Source of the DNA: Cyrtobacter comes
GTDB taxonomy: Bacteria; Pseudomonadota; Alphaproteobacteria; Rickettsiales; Midichloriaceae
Length of the DNA stretch: 8,144 nucleotides
Assembly (NCBI RefSeq): GCF_034470605.1
Contig: NZ_JARGYT010000054.1
Location: forward strand, 1 to 8,144
Direction: 5' to 3'
Shown here: positions 1-7,283 of the stretch, one piece after another
Numbering within the stretch: the stretch's first letter is position 1
How the letters are laid out: every line of letters begins with the position of its first letter
Translations under genes and position numbers: made by a program
The notes under the pieces: model-generated
Databases searched by the model: none
Seen by the model: the letters and a program-made list of their open reading frames with translations, nothing else
Told to the model about the DNA's origin: nothing

Positions 1-1
1 C

Positions 2-106
2 GCTAAACTCAAAGAAAATCGACGCTTAGCATTACGATTTGAGAAATCCGATCTCTCTTTCCTTGCCTTTATAGCTTTAGCATCTATTAAATACAACCTT
101 TGTTAA
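2..106 (+). CDS. IS5-family transposase, C-terminal fragment (starts outside window)
   Basis: Thirty-four codons are visible in frame 2, starting AKLKENRRLALRFEK and ending in ...IKYNLC before TAA at 104-106. The order 'LKENRR', an 'xRFEK/RYDK'-like stretch, then a hydrophobic helix ending a few residues before the stop is the usual C-terminus of IS5-family DDE transposases, where the last catalytic Glu lies just upstream, here outside the window. Only the C-terminal helix region is present, so the catalytic Asp residues cannot be checked. The frame stays open to the left edge, which fits an intact gene entering the window. The stop codon sits inside the terminal inverted repeat. Confidence 0.8.
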   Translation, partial: AKLKENRRLALRFEKSDLSFLAFIALASIKYNLC

Positions 107-113
107 CAGTGCC
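95..113 (-). repeat. Terminal inverted repeat of IS copy A
   Basis: Read on the minus strand this is GGCACTGTTAACAAAGGTT, identical in all 19 positions to 8049-8067 on the plus strand. The match extends two more bases outward (TA at 114-115 and at 8047-8048) and stops inward at base 20, where the two IS ends diverge. That divergence shows these are the two different ends (right and left) of one element type and not the same end in two orientations. Confidence 0.85.
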
Positions 114-115
114 TA

Positions 116-433
116 TCAAGCCAATTTTGCCAGTCTTTTTTGAATATATGTATATAGCTCTCTAAGATAGGAATATCTCTTGGTGATTTACCAATGCTCT
201 TGACCTCCTTCTCCACAGCTTCTCCAGCCGTGTATTATCATCTGAAACGGTATATTCATTATCCTAGCTCGAAAGCTAACATTATTAAGGTACATCGATA
301 CAGACATGTATTTCTCTTTGAGAGAATATTTTATTTTTTGTTCAATCTGCCACATTATTTGCACCTATACCTTTGCGTGACTATAACCATTCTTGATCAT
401 GGTTTTGTTAGAGCAAAATTTACACACCTTCAT
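116..433 (-). pseudogene. Decayed IS1-like transposase, 5' part
   Basis: Reading leftward from an ATG at 433, the frame gives MKVCKFCSNKTMIKNGYSHA, a first Cys-x-x-Cys pair followed by 'IKNG'. A frameshift then leads to 'YRCK-stop-CGR', the second Cys pair with a stop between, as in the zinc ribbon of IS1 InsA ('QRYRCKxCG'). The first frame resumes with 'SLKEKYMSVSMYLNNVSFRA' and 'RIMNIPFQMIIHGWRS', resembling the IS1 helix-turn-helix region with about two residues missing. Another shift gives 'GEAVEKEVKSIGKSPRDIPI' then 'LESYIHIFKKDWQNWLD', resembling the start of the InsB catalytic domain but without the expected first Asp-Glu pair. The remainder is absent; it ends against IS copy A, whose repeat adds Arg-His-Cys-stop. 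At least two frameshifts and one stop make it non-functional. The family call is from motif order only. Confidence 0.62.
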
Positions 434-951
434 AGCACATTCATTTAACACACGTTGTCACGCTATCACATCACTGTAATAAAACCATTTCAGTTGGCTT
501 TATCAAAATAAAGAGCTATATGTATAGCTGAGTCAGTATAAAACGTCATATAAAACAGGAATTAAGAAGCTGATCTATAGAGCAATTATTGCGCCATTCT
601 ATACTATCTTATCTATATGTTGTTTTTGTTGGCTAGTCATTAGACCGAAATCCAATAGCTGGGTTAACATGAAAGGTTGGATTGAAGAATAGAATTAATT
701 AATTTTGCTCTTTATATTAGGCTTTTCAAAACTTCTTTATTGCACCAAGTAATGTATTATAGCTAAAGCGTCATAAAATAATACTAACCTTATAAATACT
801 TTAATTATTATTGAGTTAAATTTAATAAAATTACTTTTTATATAATCATTTTATACTGCTTGAGCTATATTCACCATAACTTCTTAGAAGATAAAAAGGG
901 CTATATGCACTGATTTAGCTTATATTTTTCTTATATATAACAGTTGCTGTG
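434..951. other. Gene-free AT-rich stretch between IS debris and tolA
   Basis: About 520 bases with no credible reading frame on either strand and no tRNA-like sequence. It contains a 7-bp hairpin (514-529), several scattered GCTATA/TATAGC hexamers, and at 663-679 the sequence GTTAACA-TGA-AAGGTTG, which matches 14 bases of the IS end apart from a 3-base insertion. The left part (about 434-480) may be the outer edge of the IS1-like remnant, but I cannot define its terminal repeat. On the minus strand the right part is the 3' side of the tol operon, where tolB and pal would often follow. Confidence 0.6.
514..529. repeat. Small inverted repeat, 7-bp arms
   Basis: AGCTATA and TATAGCT are separated by two bases (TG), giving a short perfect hairpin with no U-tract on either side. 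It is one of several TATAGC-type sequences in the gene-free regions. It may be chance in AT-rich DNA; no function is assigned. Confidence 0.35.
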
Positions 952-1926
952 CTATATATCTTCAGAGCTGAACGTCAATTCTATCTCTTTCCATTGGGAA
1001 AATTTCTTTGGAGAGAGCCCTGAAATTGGGGAGGCGTTTGCAATTGCCATTATAACACTATCTAAAAATGCGCTGTAACTAGTATTATTAGATTGTGTAG
1101 GAATATTTCTTATTGCAATAACAGAACCATCTTCTGAAAGTCTTATTACAACCTTAACATACATAATATTATCTACGGTACCAAATATAACAGGATTCCA
1201 TATGCTTCTTATTTGAGATCTTATTGCCTCAACTTCATCTCCAGTCATATTGGAAGCTTCGTCATGAGAGGTTTTATCAGCAAGTATTTCATCTATGATG
1301 CTTTGTTTATCATGGTTATTCTTTTTTAAAGAAACGTTTTTAACTTGCTTTTGCTTTAATTCTTTATCATTTTTTTCATTTCTTTTATTAGAAGTCACCT
1401 TGTTTTCTTTTATATCTTTAGAGCCTTTTATTGGTGGTTTATTGGTTGTAATGTTCTTTTTTACATCATGTTTCTTTGGTGCTGCATCTTTATTATTTTT
1501 TTTCTCTATCTTCTTCTCGGTCTTCTTTTCTACCTTGTTTTTTTGAGTAGCTATCTTGCGCTTTATATCATCTGGTTTAGGGGCGGATTGCGTTGATGTA
1601 AGTGGGTTATTTTCTGGGGTTGAAATTTTTAAATTTTCTACCGATGATTGCGTTAATGTTATTGTGGGTTTAGGTAATGTACTATCAGCTGATTTTTGTT
1701 CTATCTCTATTTTTTCTGAGGTTACATTACTATTTTTTGCGGGCTCAATCTTCTTTACGCTAATATTTGCGCGACTTCTATTCTCTTCTATCTCGTCAAC
1801 TTGAATGATAACACTAGAGCTTGGATTATCATATAAAGTTTTTTCCAGGCTAAATGACTTAACTAATATCGCAAATAAAAAAAACAAATGAGCAAAAAAT
1901 GATATTATAAAACTAATATCAAGCAT
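952..1926 (-). CDS. tolA: TolA, periplasm-spanning protein of the Tol-Pal system
   Basis: TolA is anchored in the inner membrane and reaches across the periplasm to contact TolB/Pal and the outer membrane, powered by TolQ-TolR, during envelope constriction at division. The 324-residue product starts with a short cytoplasmic tail and one membrane helix (about residues 4-26), followed by a Thr/Ser/Lys linker, a long Lys-rich low-complexity stretch (about 120-210), and a C-terminal TolA/TonB-like domain (about 229-324). That domain contains 'IRSQIRSIWN', 'VKVVIRLSEDGSVI' and 'WKEIELTF', a typical pattern. The middle is not conserved in sequence, so identity rests on architecture and on being third after tolQ and tolR. 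I chose the ATG at 1926, 7 nt after the tolR stop and directly before the membrane helix; an ATG at 1977 would add 17 residues but overlap tolR by 44 nt. Confidence 0.85.
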   Translation of the reverse strand: MLDISFIISFFAHLFFLFAILVKSFSLEKTLYDNPSSSVIIQVDEIEENRSRANISVKKIEPAKNSNVTSEKIEIEQKSADSTLPKPTITLTQSSVENLKISTPENNPLTSTQSAPKPDDIKRKIATQKNKVEKKTEKKIEKKNNKDAAPKKHDVKKNITTNKPPIKGSKDIKENKVTSNKRNEKNDKELKQKQVKNVSLKKNNHDKQSIIDEILADKTSHDEASNMTGDEVEAIRSQIRSIWNPVIFGTVDNIMYVKVVIRLSEDGSVIAIRNIPTQSNNTSYSAFLDSVIMAIANASPISGLSPKKFSQWKEIELTFSSEDI

Positions 1927-1933
1927 CTCTAAT

Positions 1934-2344
1934 TTATCTGTCTTCTTTTTGAGTAACAAGAGAAACTGTTTGTACATTATTCTGCTTTAATAGTGAGATT
2001 AATTTCGTAATTTTACCATATTCTGCTTTTGTATCACCATAAATCAGAGCGGAACATTGCTTGTTTTTATTAATTATAGAGGAAATTTTTACTGCAAAAT
2101 CCTCTGTGGATACCGCATGATTTTCTATTCTAATAACTCCGCTTTCAGATACCGCAATGGAAACCACGCAGTCACTCTTCTCTAGTACTGAAGAAGAGTT
2201 AACATCTGGTAAGGTAACATGTTCAGCTGTTGTTATCTCCTCAGCTGTTATCATAAAGATAATAAGAAGAACAAGTAAAACATCTATAAATGGGGTAACA
2301 TTTATAGACGAAATGACCCCGTGTTTTCTTCTGTTAATGAACAT
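1934..2344 (-). CDS. tolR: TolR, inner-membrane component of the Tol-Pal motor
   Basis: TolR works with TolQ as a proton channel and motor that energises TolA, and has a periplasmic domain. The 136-residue protein has a short N-terminus and a single membrane helix bearing the conserved 'INVTPFIDVLLVLLIIFMIT' segment. Asp21 in that helix is the ExbD/TolR proton-carrying acidic residue. A 'LPD' follows the helix, and the C-terminus has the family pattern 'YGDTKAEYGKITKLISLL' then 'VSLVT'. ExbD is the main alternative; the position between tolQ and a TolA-like gene favours TolR. Its ATG overlaps the tolQ stop by one base (TAATG), and a good ribosome-binding site (GAGG, 2349-2352) lies 4 nt upstream inside tolQ, so translation is probably coupled. 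Confidence 0.92.
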   Translation of the reverse strand: MFINRRKHGVISSINVTPFIDVLLVLLIIFMITAEEITTAEHVTLPDVNSSSVLEKSDCVVSIAVSESGVIRIENHAVSTEDFAVKISSIINKNKQCSALIYGDTKAEYGKITKLISLLKQNNVQTVSLVTQKEDR

Positions 2345-3054
2345 TAATCCTCACTAGAGATGGATGTGATTACCTTTAAAGCAAAGCTTTCTGCTCTATC
2401 GCTCATAGAATTTAGATCAGAAGTGAATTTATTATAAAATATTGAAGAAGGTATGGCAACCGCAAGCCCTATAGCGGTTGCTAATAAAGCCTCAGCAATT
2501 CCGGGTGCTACAACTGAAAGTGCTACAGATTTCACACTAGCTATAGCTTTAAAGCTATTCATTATACCCCAAACAGTTCCAAAAAGCCCTATAAACGGAG
2601 CGTTATTTGCGATTGTAGCAAGAAAATTGATATTGGCACCTATATTTTCAAATGACCTTCCTGCCGCAATTTTCATATTGCCCCAAACCTCATCTTTGGA
2701 AGTATATTTTATATCTTTACCATTAAGATTGCCAGTAGCGGCTGCAAGCATTGCGGCAAACGGATGCTTTGTAATTATTTTACCTCCGCTAGAAACTTCT
2801 CTATATATATTCTCTATCGGGTAATTTTTCATTAGAAGTGTCTCTATAATTAAGGATATTTGTGCAGATTTTTTGAATAATATTAACTTATCTATTATTA
2901 TAGCCCAGCTAACTATAGAGCCAAGAAAAAGCAATATGATAACTAATTTTACTATCAGCCCAGCATTCAAGAAAAGCTCTATAAAAGAAAAATCCACAAA
3001 CTGAACTTTTGTAGCCTGAGCTGTATTCACGTTCTTAACAACAATTAACAACAA
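2344..3054 (-). CDS. tolQ: TolQ, proton-channel subunit of the Tol-Pal system
   Basis: TolQ is the multi-pass inner-membrane subunit that surrounds TolR and couples proton flow to TolA. The 236-residue product has three membrane segments (about 31-55, 142-166 and 178-206). It shows the alphaproteobacterial TolQ signature 'IVSWAIIIDKLILF' in the first, then 'NNAPFIGLFGTVWGIMNSF' and 'PGIAEALLATAIGLAVAIP', the core conserved in the TolQ/ExbB/MotA family. The start is uncertain: no ATG exists in the open part of this frame. TTG codons at 3054 and 3051 and a GTG at 3030 are candidates, and none has a strong ribosome-binding site. It heads the tolQ-tolR-tolA unit; the ybgC gene that often precedes it is absent, as gshB lies divergently 118 nt away. 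Confidence 0.92.
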   Translation of the reverse strand: MLLIVVKNVNTAQATKVQFVDFSFIELFLNAGLIVKLVIILLFLGSIVSWAIIIDKLILFKKSAQISLIIETLLMKNYPIENIYREVSSGGKIITKHPFAAMLAAATGNLNGKDIKYTSKDEVWGNMKIAAGRSFENIGANINFLATIANNAPFIGLFGTVWGIMNSFKAIASVKSVALSVVAPGIAEALLATAIGLAVAIPSSIFYNKFTSDLNSMSDRAESFALKVITSISSED

Positions 3055-3172
3055 GGATTACTACCAGTATTTTGATTCATTATCAATATTCCATTGTGCG
3101 GCCCATGATTTTTTAGATATATTATGTTATAACGTATGGCTACATTTGGATTATTATAAAACGGTTTAGAAG
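3055..3172. promoter_or_regulatory. Divergent promoter region between tolQ and gshB
   Basis: This 118-base gap separates two divergent transcription units, so it must hold promoters for both unless transcription arises elsewhere. For gshB, TATTAT/TATAAA at 3152-3160 and TATAAC at 3128-3133 resemble -10 boxes, but no matching -35 box is clear for either. No ribosome-binding site with normal spacing precedes the gshB ATG; only AGAAG abuts it. On the tolQ side I see no convincing promoter. The assignment rests on gene layout, not on clear boxes. Confidence 0.45.
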
Positions 3173-4120
3173 ATGAAGATTGGTGTGATCATGGACAATA
3201 TTCATGGGCTTAATTTAAAAAATGATAGTACATTAAGAATAGCGAAAGCACTTAGTGCACATGGGAATGAGCTTTTTTTTATTGATTATGAAAAAATAAC
3301 ACTCTCAACTGCTCTGATCGCTGAGTGCTATACGTTTAACATAAATGATTGCTTAATTGGTAAGGAGCTTGATATCAGGAGCTTTAAAATGGAATTATCC
3401 GATTGCGATATTATACTAATCAGAAAAGATCCTCCTTTTGATATGAAATATATAACGCTGACTTATCTATTAGATATCATATCAAAAAATACATTAATAT
3501 TAAACTCTCCTGCTTCGATCAGGGCCTTTCCTGAAAAGCTATCGCCACTTTTATTTAAAAATCTAACGCCCGATACTATAATATCAGCGGATTTAGCTGA
3601 GTTGATAGCTTTTTTAAAAAAGTATAAAAAAATTGTTATAAAGCCTATATACCAGCATGGTGGTCGAGATGTTGAAAAAATTTCTTTTGATGAATATAAT
3701 TGTGAGGCTAAGATAGCGGCCAAGTTATTGGAGTTTGGGCATATAATAGCTCAGGATTTTATTGATGAAGTTGGTGATAAAAGAGTAATCATGTTGCAAG
3801 GCCGTACTATTGGGCAATTTAAACGTATTCCACAAGAGGGGGAATTTAGAGCGAATATTGCGCTTGGCTCAAGTGTTTTTAAAACAGATTTAACGCAAAG
3901 AGAGCGTGAAATATGCGAGATCATCTCTAATTTCTTGATAAATAATGAAATTTTTCTTGCTGGCATAGATATTGCTGGAGAAAAACTTATAGAGATAAAC
4001 ATAACATCACCAACAGGTATAGTTCAGCTCAATAAGCTATATGGCGAGGTTTTTGAAGAAGAAATAGCATCGGCTATTGAAACAAAGTTCCACTCTTGGT
4101 ATAAGCCTGCAACCAGATAA
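3173..4120 (+). CDS. gshB: Glutathione synthetase
   Basis: It joins glycine to gamma-glutamylcysteine with ATP, the last step of glutathione synthesis in the cytoplasm. The 315-residue length is normal for bacterial GshB. The N-terminal domain starts 'MKIGVIMDNI' and carries the family signature 'IRKDPPFDMKY'. The ATP-grasp part follows: 'VIKPIYQHGGRDV' with Lys157 and the Gly-rich loop at 163-164, 'EVGDKRVIMLQG', 'GEFRANIALG', and 'EINITSPTGI' with Glu274 and Asn276 in the metal-binding position, followed by the usual 'TSPTG'. All key motifs look intact. It is first of a two-gene unit with gmk, 12 nt downstream. gshA is not in the window, so the source of gamma-glutamylcysteine cannot be judged. 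Confidence 0.95.
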   Translation: MKIGVIMDNIHGLNLKNDSTLRIAKALSAHGNELFFIDYEKITLSTALIAECYTFNINDCLIGKELDIRSFKMELSDCDIILIRKDPPFDMKYITLTYLLDIISKNTLILNSPASIRAFPEKLSPLLFKNLTPDTIISADLAELIAFLKKYKKIVIKPIYQHGGRDVEKISFDEYNCEAKIAAKLLEFGHIIAQDFIDEVGDKRVIMLQGRTIGQFKRIPQEGEFRANIALGSSVFKTDLTQREREICEIISNFLINNEIFLAGIDIAGEKLIEINITSPTGIVQLNKLYGEVFEEEIASAIETKFHSWYKPATR

Positions 4121-4132
4121 ACTCACTATAAT

Positions 4133-4786
4133 ATGTTTGATTGCAATAAAATAAGCAGAAGGGGGTTGATGTTCATACTATCAGCCCCATCAGGAACTGG
4201 AAAGACCACATTATCAAAGATGCTGAAAGAGGAGGATGAACATATACATACTTCTATCTCTGTAACCACAAGGGAAAAAAGACCAGAGGAGAAAAATGGT
4301 AGAGAGTATATATTTATCACAAGAAACGAATTTAGAAAAATGGTTGAGAATGGGGAGTTTCTTGAATATGCAGAGGTATTTGGGAATTTATATGGAACAC
4401 CAAAGCATTTTGTAGAGCAAAAACTTGCTTTAGGTGAAGATGTCCTATTCGATATAGATTGGCAGGGGCATAGGCAAATAATCTCAACTGCTCGTGAAGA
4501 TGTTGCAAGTGTATTTTTACTTCCACCATCAAAAGAGGAGTTGGCAAACAGGTTAATAAAAAGACATATAGAAGATAGTGATTCATTGTTTGTGGATTAT
4601 AGACTAAGAGAAGCAGATAGCGAAATAATGCATTGGCATGAATATGATTATATAATAATTAATAAATATTTGGATCAAAGTCTTTCAAAGCTTGTTTCAA
4701 TATTAAAAGCAGAAAGATTAAAAAAAGAGCGAAGAACCGGTCTAAAGGGTTTTATAAGCAGTTTAGTAGACCATCCAGTTATATAG
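4133..4786 (+). CDS. gmk: Guanylate kinase
   Basis: It phosphorylates GMP to GDP with ATP, an essential step in guanine nucleotide supply and recycling. The 217-residue product has the P-loop 'SAPSGTGKTTL' (Lys24), the GMP-binding segment 'SVTTREKRPEE' (Ser43, Arg47, Arg50) with Tyr59 and Glu78-Tyr79, 'NLYGT', and 'VLFDIDWQG' (Asp107, Asp109). The mobile lid has the Arg residues of 'RLIKRHIEDSD'. Everything needed for activity is visible. The start at 4133 is preferred because 'RRGLM' before the P-loop is widely shared by alphaproteobacterial Gmk. The purine run AGAAGG at 4157-4162 looks like a ribosome-binding site for the Met at residue 13 but is more simply explained as the codons for that conserved stretch. 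It follows gshB by 12 nt. Confidence 0.96.
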   Translation: MFDCNKISRRGLMFILSAPSGTGKTTLSKMLKEEDEHIHTSISVTTREKRPEEKNGREYIFITRNEFRKMVENGEFLEYAEVFGNLYGTPKHFVEQKLALGEDVLFDIDWQGHRQIISTAREDVASVFLLPPSKEELANRLIKRHIEDSDSLFVDYRLREADSEIMHWHEYDYIIINKYLDQSLSKLVSILKAERLKKERRTGLKGFISSLVDHPVI

Positions 4787-4822
4787 AGTTCCTATACAAG
4801 TAATTTATATCTAATAAGAACT

Positions 4823-4861
4823 ATAAGGGCTAGCTTTGAAATTATTTTATAGCGCCCTTAT
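4823..4861 (+). repeat. Inverted repeat downstream of gmk
   Basis: ATAAGGGC at 4823-4830 pairs with GCCCTTAT at 4854-4861, a perfect 8-bp stem around a 23-base loop. It lies 36 nt past the gmk stop. There is no U-tract directly after it, so it is not a textbook terminator. It may act as a 3' stabilising hairpin, or together with the following CCAT/ATGG hairpin as a two-part terminator. Confidence 0.45.
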
Positions 4862-4869
4862 CTATAGCG

Positions 4870-4887
4870 CCATTATATGGGGTTTTT
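4870..4887 (+). terminator. Possible weak terminator after gshB-gmk
   Basis: CCAT (4870-4873) and ATGG (4877-4880) form a 4-bp stem with a 3-base loop, followed by GG and five T's (4883-4887). The stem is short for intrinsic termination. The position, between the gmk stop and virB4 and right after a longer inverted repeat, is what makes it plausible. Confidence 0.3.
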
Positions 4888-5048
4888 AGTAAAAGAAGCT
4901 ATAACCAAAGCTATGCTGTGCTGCTATAGTATATCCAAGATTATTATTTAGTTATATTTTAAGATTAAAAAATTTTTATAAAATACTTGATCAAAATTTA
5001 TGTACATATACCCTTTCTATTAAAGATGGGATTCTGAAAATTATTTCT

Positions 5049-7283
5049 GTGGATTTTATTAATAGTTCTGTAGAGCGGTTAGTACCCGTGGTGTGTCATT
5101 ATGATAAGGATACTTTGATTACGGAGAATGCTGATTTAATCCAAACAATAGAAATAACAGGTGTAGAGGCTTTAGGTAGTAATTTTAGAAAATTCAATCT
5201 ACGTAATGTGGTGAGAGATACGTTAACAGAAAATATAAACCTATCTAAATATGCATTTTATATACATGTCTTAAATCAAAGTAGGGATATTACAAGGAAA
5301 GCTAATTTTCAGCATCAATTTGCACATAAACTTGATGATATATGGTCAAAAGAAAATAATCTGCACAATCAAATGGTTAATTTTCTTTATGTGACCATAG
5401 TTTATATAGGCAAAAGAGATAAGTTTTTAAACTACAATGAGATAAAAAATACACTACTTTTTCCTTTATATAAGAAAAAAGCTTTGAAAAAGATGGAAGA
5501 AAATGTAGCTGAATTATCTTCTATCACAAAAAAGATACTAACGAAGGTTAGTGCGTTTGATGCTAGGATCTTATCTACTTTTGAGAAAAATGGGGCTACT
5601 TTCTCGCAAAATTTATCATTTATTGCGAGCCTTATTCAATTATCTGAAAAAGAAATTGAAATAGGAGAGTATAGTCTTGCGTTACCCCTTGCACACAACT
5701 TTGGAATACAGCACGGATTTAATTATCTAGAGCTTTATAAGTTTAATCCTAAGCGTAGGTACGCAATAGCTACTATCTTAACTATTAAGGGGGTATATGA
5801 TTTACCAGAACTTGCTTCTTCATTAATTTTGGAGCATTCACATAACTACTTAATTACCGAATCTATTTTTTTCGCAAATAAGAATAATGCAATAAAAAAT
5901 CAAGATAGGATAAAGCGGCTATTTACTGCATGTAAAGGTGAAGATCTTGCCTCAAAGATGAAGTTATCGAAAATTTTAGATGCCGATACAGATAACTATA
6001 ATACAAGGCAAATAACAATTGCGTTATTCTCTGCAGATGAAAAGGGGCTGGAAGAGAATATATCATTAATGTGTAAAAAATTAAATAAAGTAGGTATTTC
6101 TTTTATTAGAGAGGACTTTAACTTGCCTAAATGTTTTTGGTCACAGGTACCTGGGAATTCCCAATATATATCAAGGCTAAATGGTTCTACAAATGATGTG
6201 ATTGGTGAATTTGCTTTTATAGCGAATAAAAATTCAGGTTTTTATAATGGTAGCAAGTGGGGTAACCCTGTTTCAATTTTTAGAAAAAAAGATAACTTTT
6301 TTCCTTATTATTTTAATTTTCATAATGGTGATAATGGTCATACAATGATTGTAGGGCCATCACACAGTGGTAAGACTATATTAACAAGGTTTTTAATAAC
6401 ACAGGCAACTAGGTTTAATCCAAAGGTAATATATATAGATATAGAAGGTAAGGCGGGTAGATTTTTAAATAAGCTAGATGCCAAATCCCTGCATATAGAA
6501 GGGAAAGAATTGCAAATAGATATCTTTGATAAGCGAAATTACTTAAACAATACAAAAGATCTAAGATTTTCAATTTTAAAGCTGCTATTTGCTGGATATT
6601 CTAGAGATAGGGATTATGTTGAAAGTATATATAAAGAGTTAAGTGCAATATCAGATCTTAAGGGGCAGGCTGCGTTTCATAAGCTGAAGGAGATTGTATC
6701 ACTAACCGAGGACAGTGTGATTAAGAAAAATTTAGACCAAATAGAAAAAGATGTTGTTAGTTATATGCTTGAGGATAATCTGGAAAGCGTTATTAATGCG
6801 CATAAAATAATTAATATCGATTTTTCCAAATGTGTATTAGGGCCACATATCAGCTTATTTTTAAATCTACTTTTATTGAGAATTGTTGATTATCTTGACG
6901 GAAGCCCCGCAATAATAGCGTTAAATCGCTGCGCAAGCGTACTGGCCTCTAGTTTGATATCAGAGCAATTGCCAGTTTGGCTTAAATCCTTATCAGAAAA
7001 GAATGCTATTATTCTTTTTTCAACGGATTTCTCACAGGAGCTTAGGCCAAATCAGAAACTAAGTGCTGCATTTAGTAATTTTGCTACGCAAATATTTCTC
7101 TCAGATAAATTTGCTGATAAAAATTTACAAAAGTATTTTATGCTTACTAATAGTGACTTGTTAACTATTAGACATAATAGCCAAAATGAGAGAACATTTT
7201 TATTAAAACAGGCTGGGGAAAGCGTTTCTATATCATTTAATATGAATGATATGCATGAAGTTCTTAAAGTATTAGAAGGATGA
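5049..7283 (+). CDS. virB4: VirB4-family type IV secretion ATPase with degenerate Walker B
   Basis: VirB4 proteins are inner-membrane-associated ATPases that power assembly and substrate transfer in type IV secretion. The 744-residue product has the family N-terminus ('VPVVCHYDKDTLIT', then 'LIQTIEITG'), a central CagE/TrbE/VirB-type region, and an ATPase domain from about residue 425. Walker A is intact, 'GPSHSGKT' with Lys442-Thr443. Where VirB4 normally has hydrophobics followed by Asp-Glu, it reads 'AIIALNRCASVL', with Asn626-Arg627. The later 'TQ' motif is Thr659-Asp660. The C-terminal pattern 'LLTIRHNSQNERTFLLKQAG' is normal. Rickettsiales usually carry two VirB4 paralogues, one divergent, and this may be the divergent one. 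The GTG at 5049 is the best start (no in-frame ATG upstream); its ribosome-binding site is weak. virB3 is not next to it. Confidence 0.88.
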   Translation: MDFINSSVERLVPVVCHYDKDTLITENADLIQTIEITGVEALGSNFRKFNLRNVVRDTLTENINLSKYAFYIHVLNQSRDITRKANFQHQFAHKLDDIWSKENNLHNQMVNFLYVTIVYIGKRDKFLNYNEIKNTLLFPLYKKKALKKMEENVAELSSITKKILTKVSAFDARILSTFEKNGATFSQNLSFIASLIQLSEKEIEIGEYSLALPLAHNFGIQHGFNYLELYKFNPKRRYAIATILTIKGVYDLPELASSLILEHSHNYLITESIFFANKNNAIKNQDRIKRLFTACKGEDLASKMKLSKILDADTDNYNTRQITIALFSADEKGLEENISLMCKKLNKVGISFIREDFNLPKCFWSQVPGNSQYISRLNGSTNDVIGEFAFIANKNSGFYNGSKWGNPVSIFRKKDNFFPYYFNFHNGDNGHTMIVGPSHSGKTILTRFLITQATRFNPKVIYIDIEGKAGRFLNKLDAKSLHIEGKELQIDIFDKRNYLNNTKDLRFSILKLLFAGYSRDRDYVESIYKELSAISDLKGQAAFHKLKEIVSLTEDSVIKKNLDQIEKDVVSYMLEDNLESVINAHKIINIDFSKCVLGPHISLFLNLLLLRIVDYLDGSPAIIALNRCASVLASSLISEQLPVWLKSLSEKNAIILFSTDFSQELRPNQKLSAAFSNFATQIFLSDKFADKNLQKYFMLTNSDLLTIRHNSQNERTFLLKQAGESVSISFNMNDMHEVLKVLEG

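Larger units (their letters stand above)
1..113 (+). mobile_element. IS5-family insertion sequence, copy A, right end only
   Basis: This is the 3' end of an insertion sequence that enters from beyond the left edge. It holds the last codons of a transposase on the plus strand and ends in a terminal inverted repeat at 95-113. The outer boundary is placed at 113/114 because the same 19 bases, inverted, begin copy B at 8049, and both copies have TA immediately outside. The transposase stop codon lies inside the terminal repeat, as is common in compact insertion sequences. The family call rests on the transposase C-terminus; the boundary rests on the matching repeat. Subgroup is unknown, although TA flanks would suit an IS5-family member that duplicates a short TA target. 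Confidence 0.8.

Noticed and set aside
194..448. Plus-strand open frame of 84 codons
   Set aside because: It lies antisense to the IS1-like remnant, has no ribosome-binding site and a composition unlike a protein (scattered His/Tyr/Leu/Phe). The minus strand gives recognisable transposase motifs.
434..951. tRNA, small RNA or CRISPR array in the gene-free stretch
   Set aside because: No T-loop consensus, no cloverleaf arms and no regularly spaced repeats are visible.
1295..1804. Two plus-strand frames rich in Phe/Ser within tolA
   Set aside because: They are the complement of the Lys-rich repeat region of TolA; the minus-strand gene has domain structure and operon context.
1927..1977. Longer TolA start at 1977
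   Set aside because: It would overlap tolR by 44 nt and add a Lys-rich 17-residue tail derived from TolR codons. The ATG at 1926 lies just after the tolR stop and before the membrane helix. Not fully excluded.
952..3054. ExbB-ExbD-TonB instead of TolQ-TolR-TolA
   Set aside because: The long Lys-rich linker (not Pro-rich) in the third gene, the order Q-R-A and the alphaproteobacterial TolQ signature 'SWAIIIDK' favour Tol.
4157..4171. Internal gmk start at the Met of residue 13, preceded by AGAAGG
   Set aside because: It would drop the 'RRGLM' segment that many alphaproteobacterial guanylate kinases keep before the P-loop.
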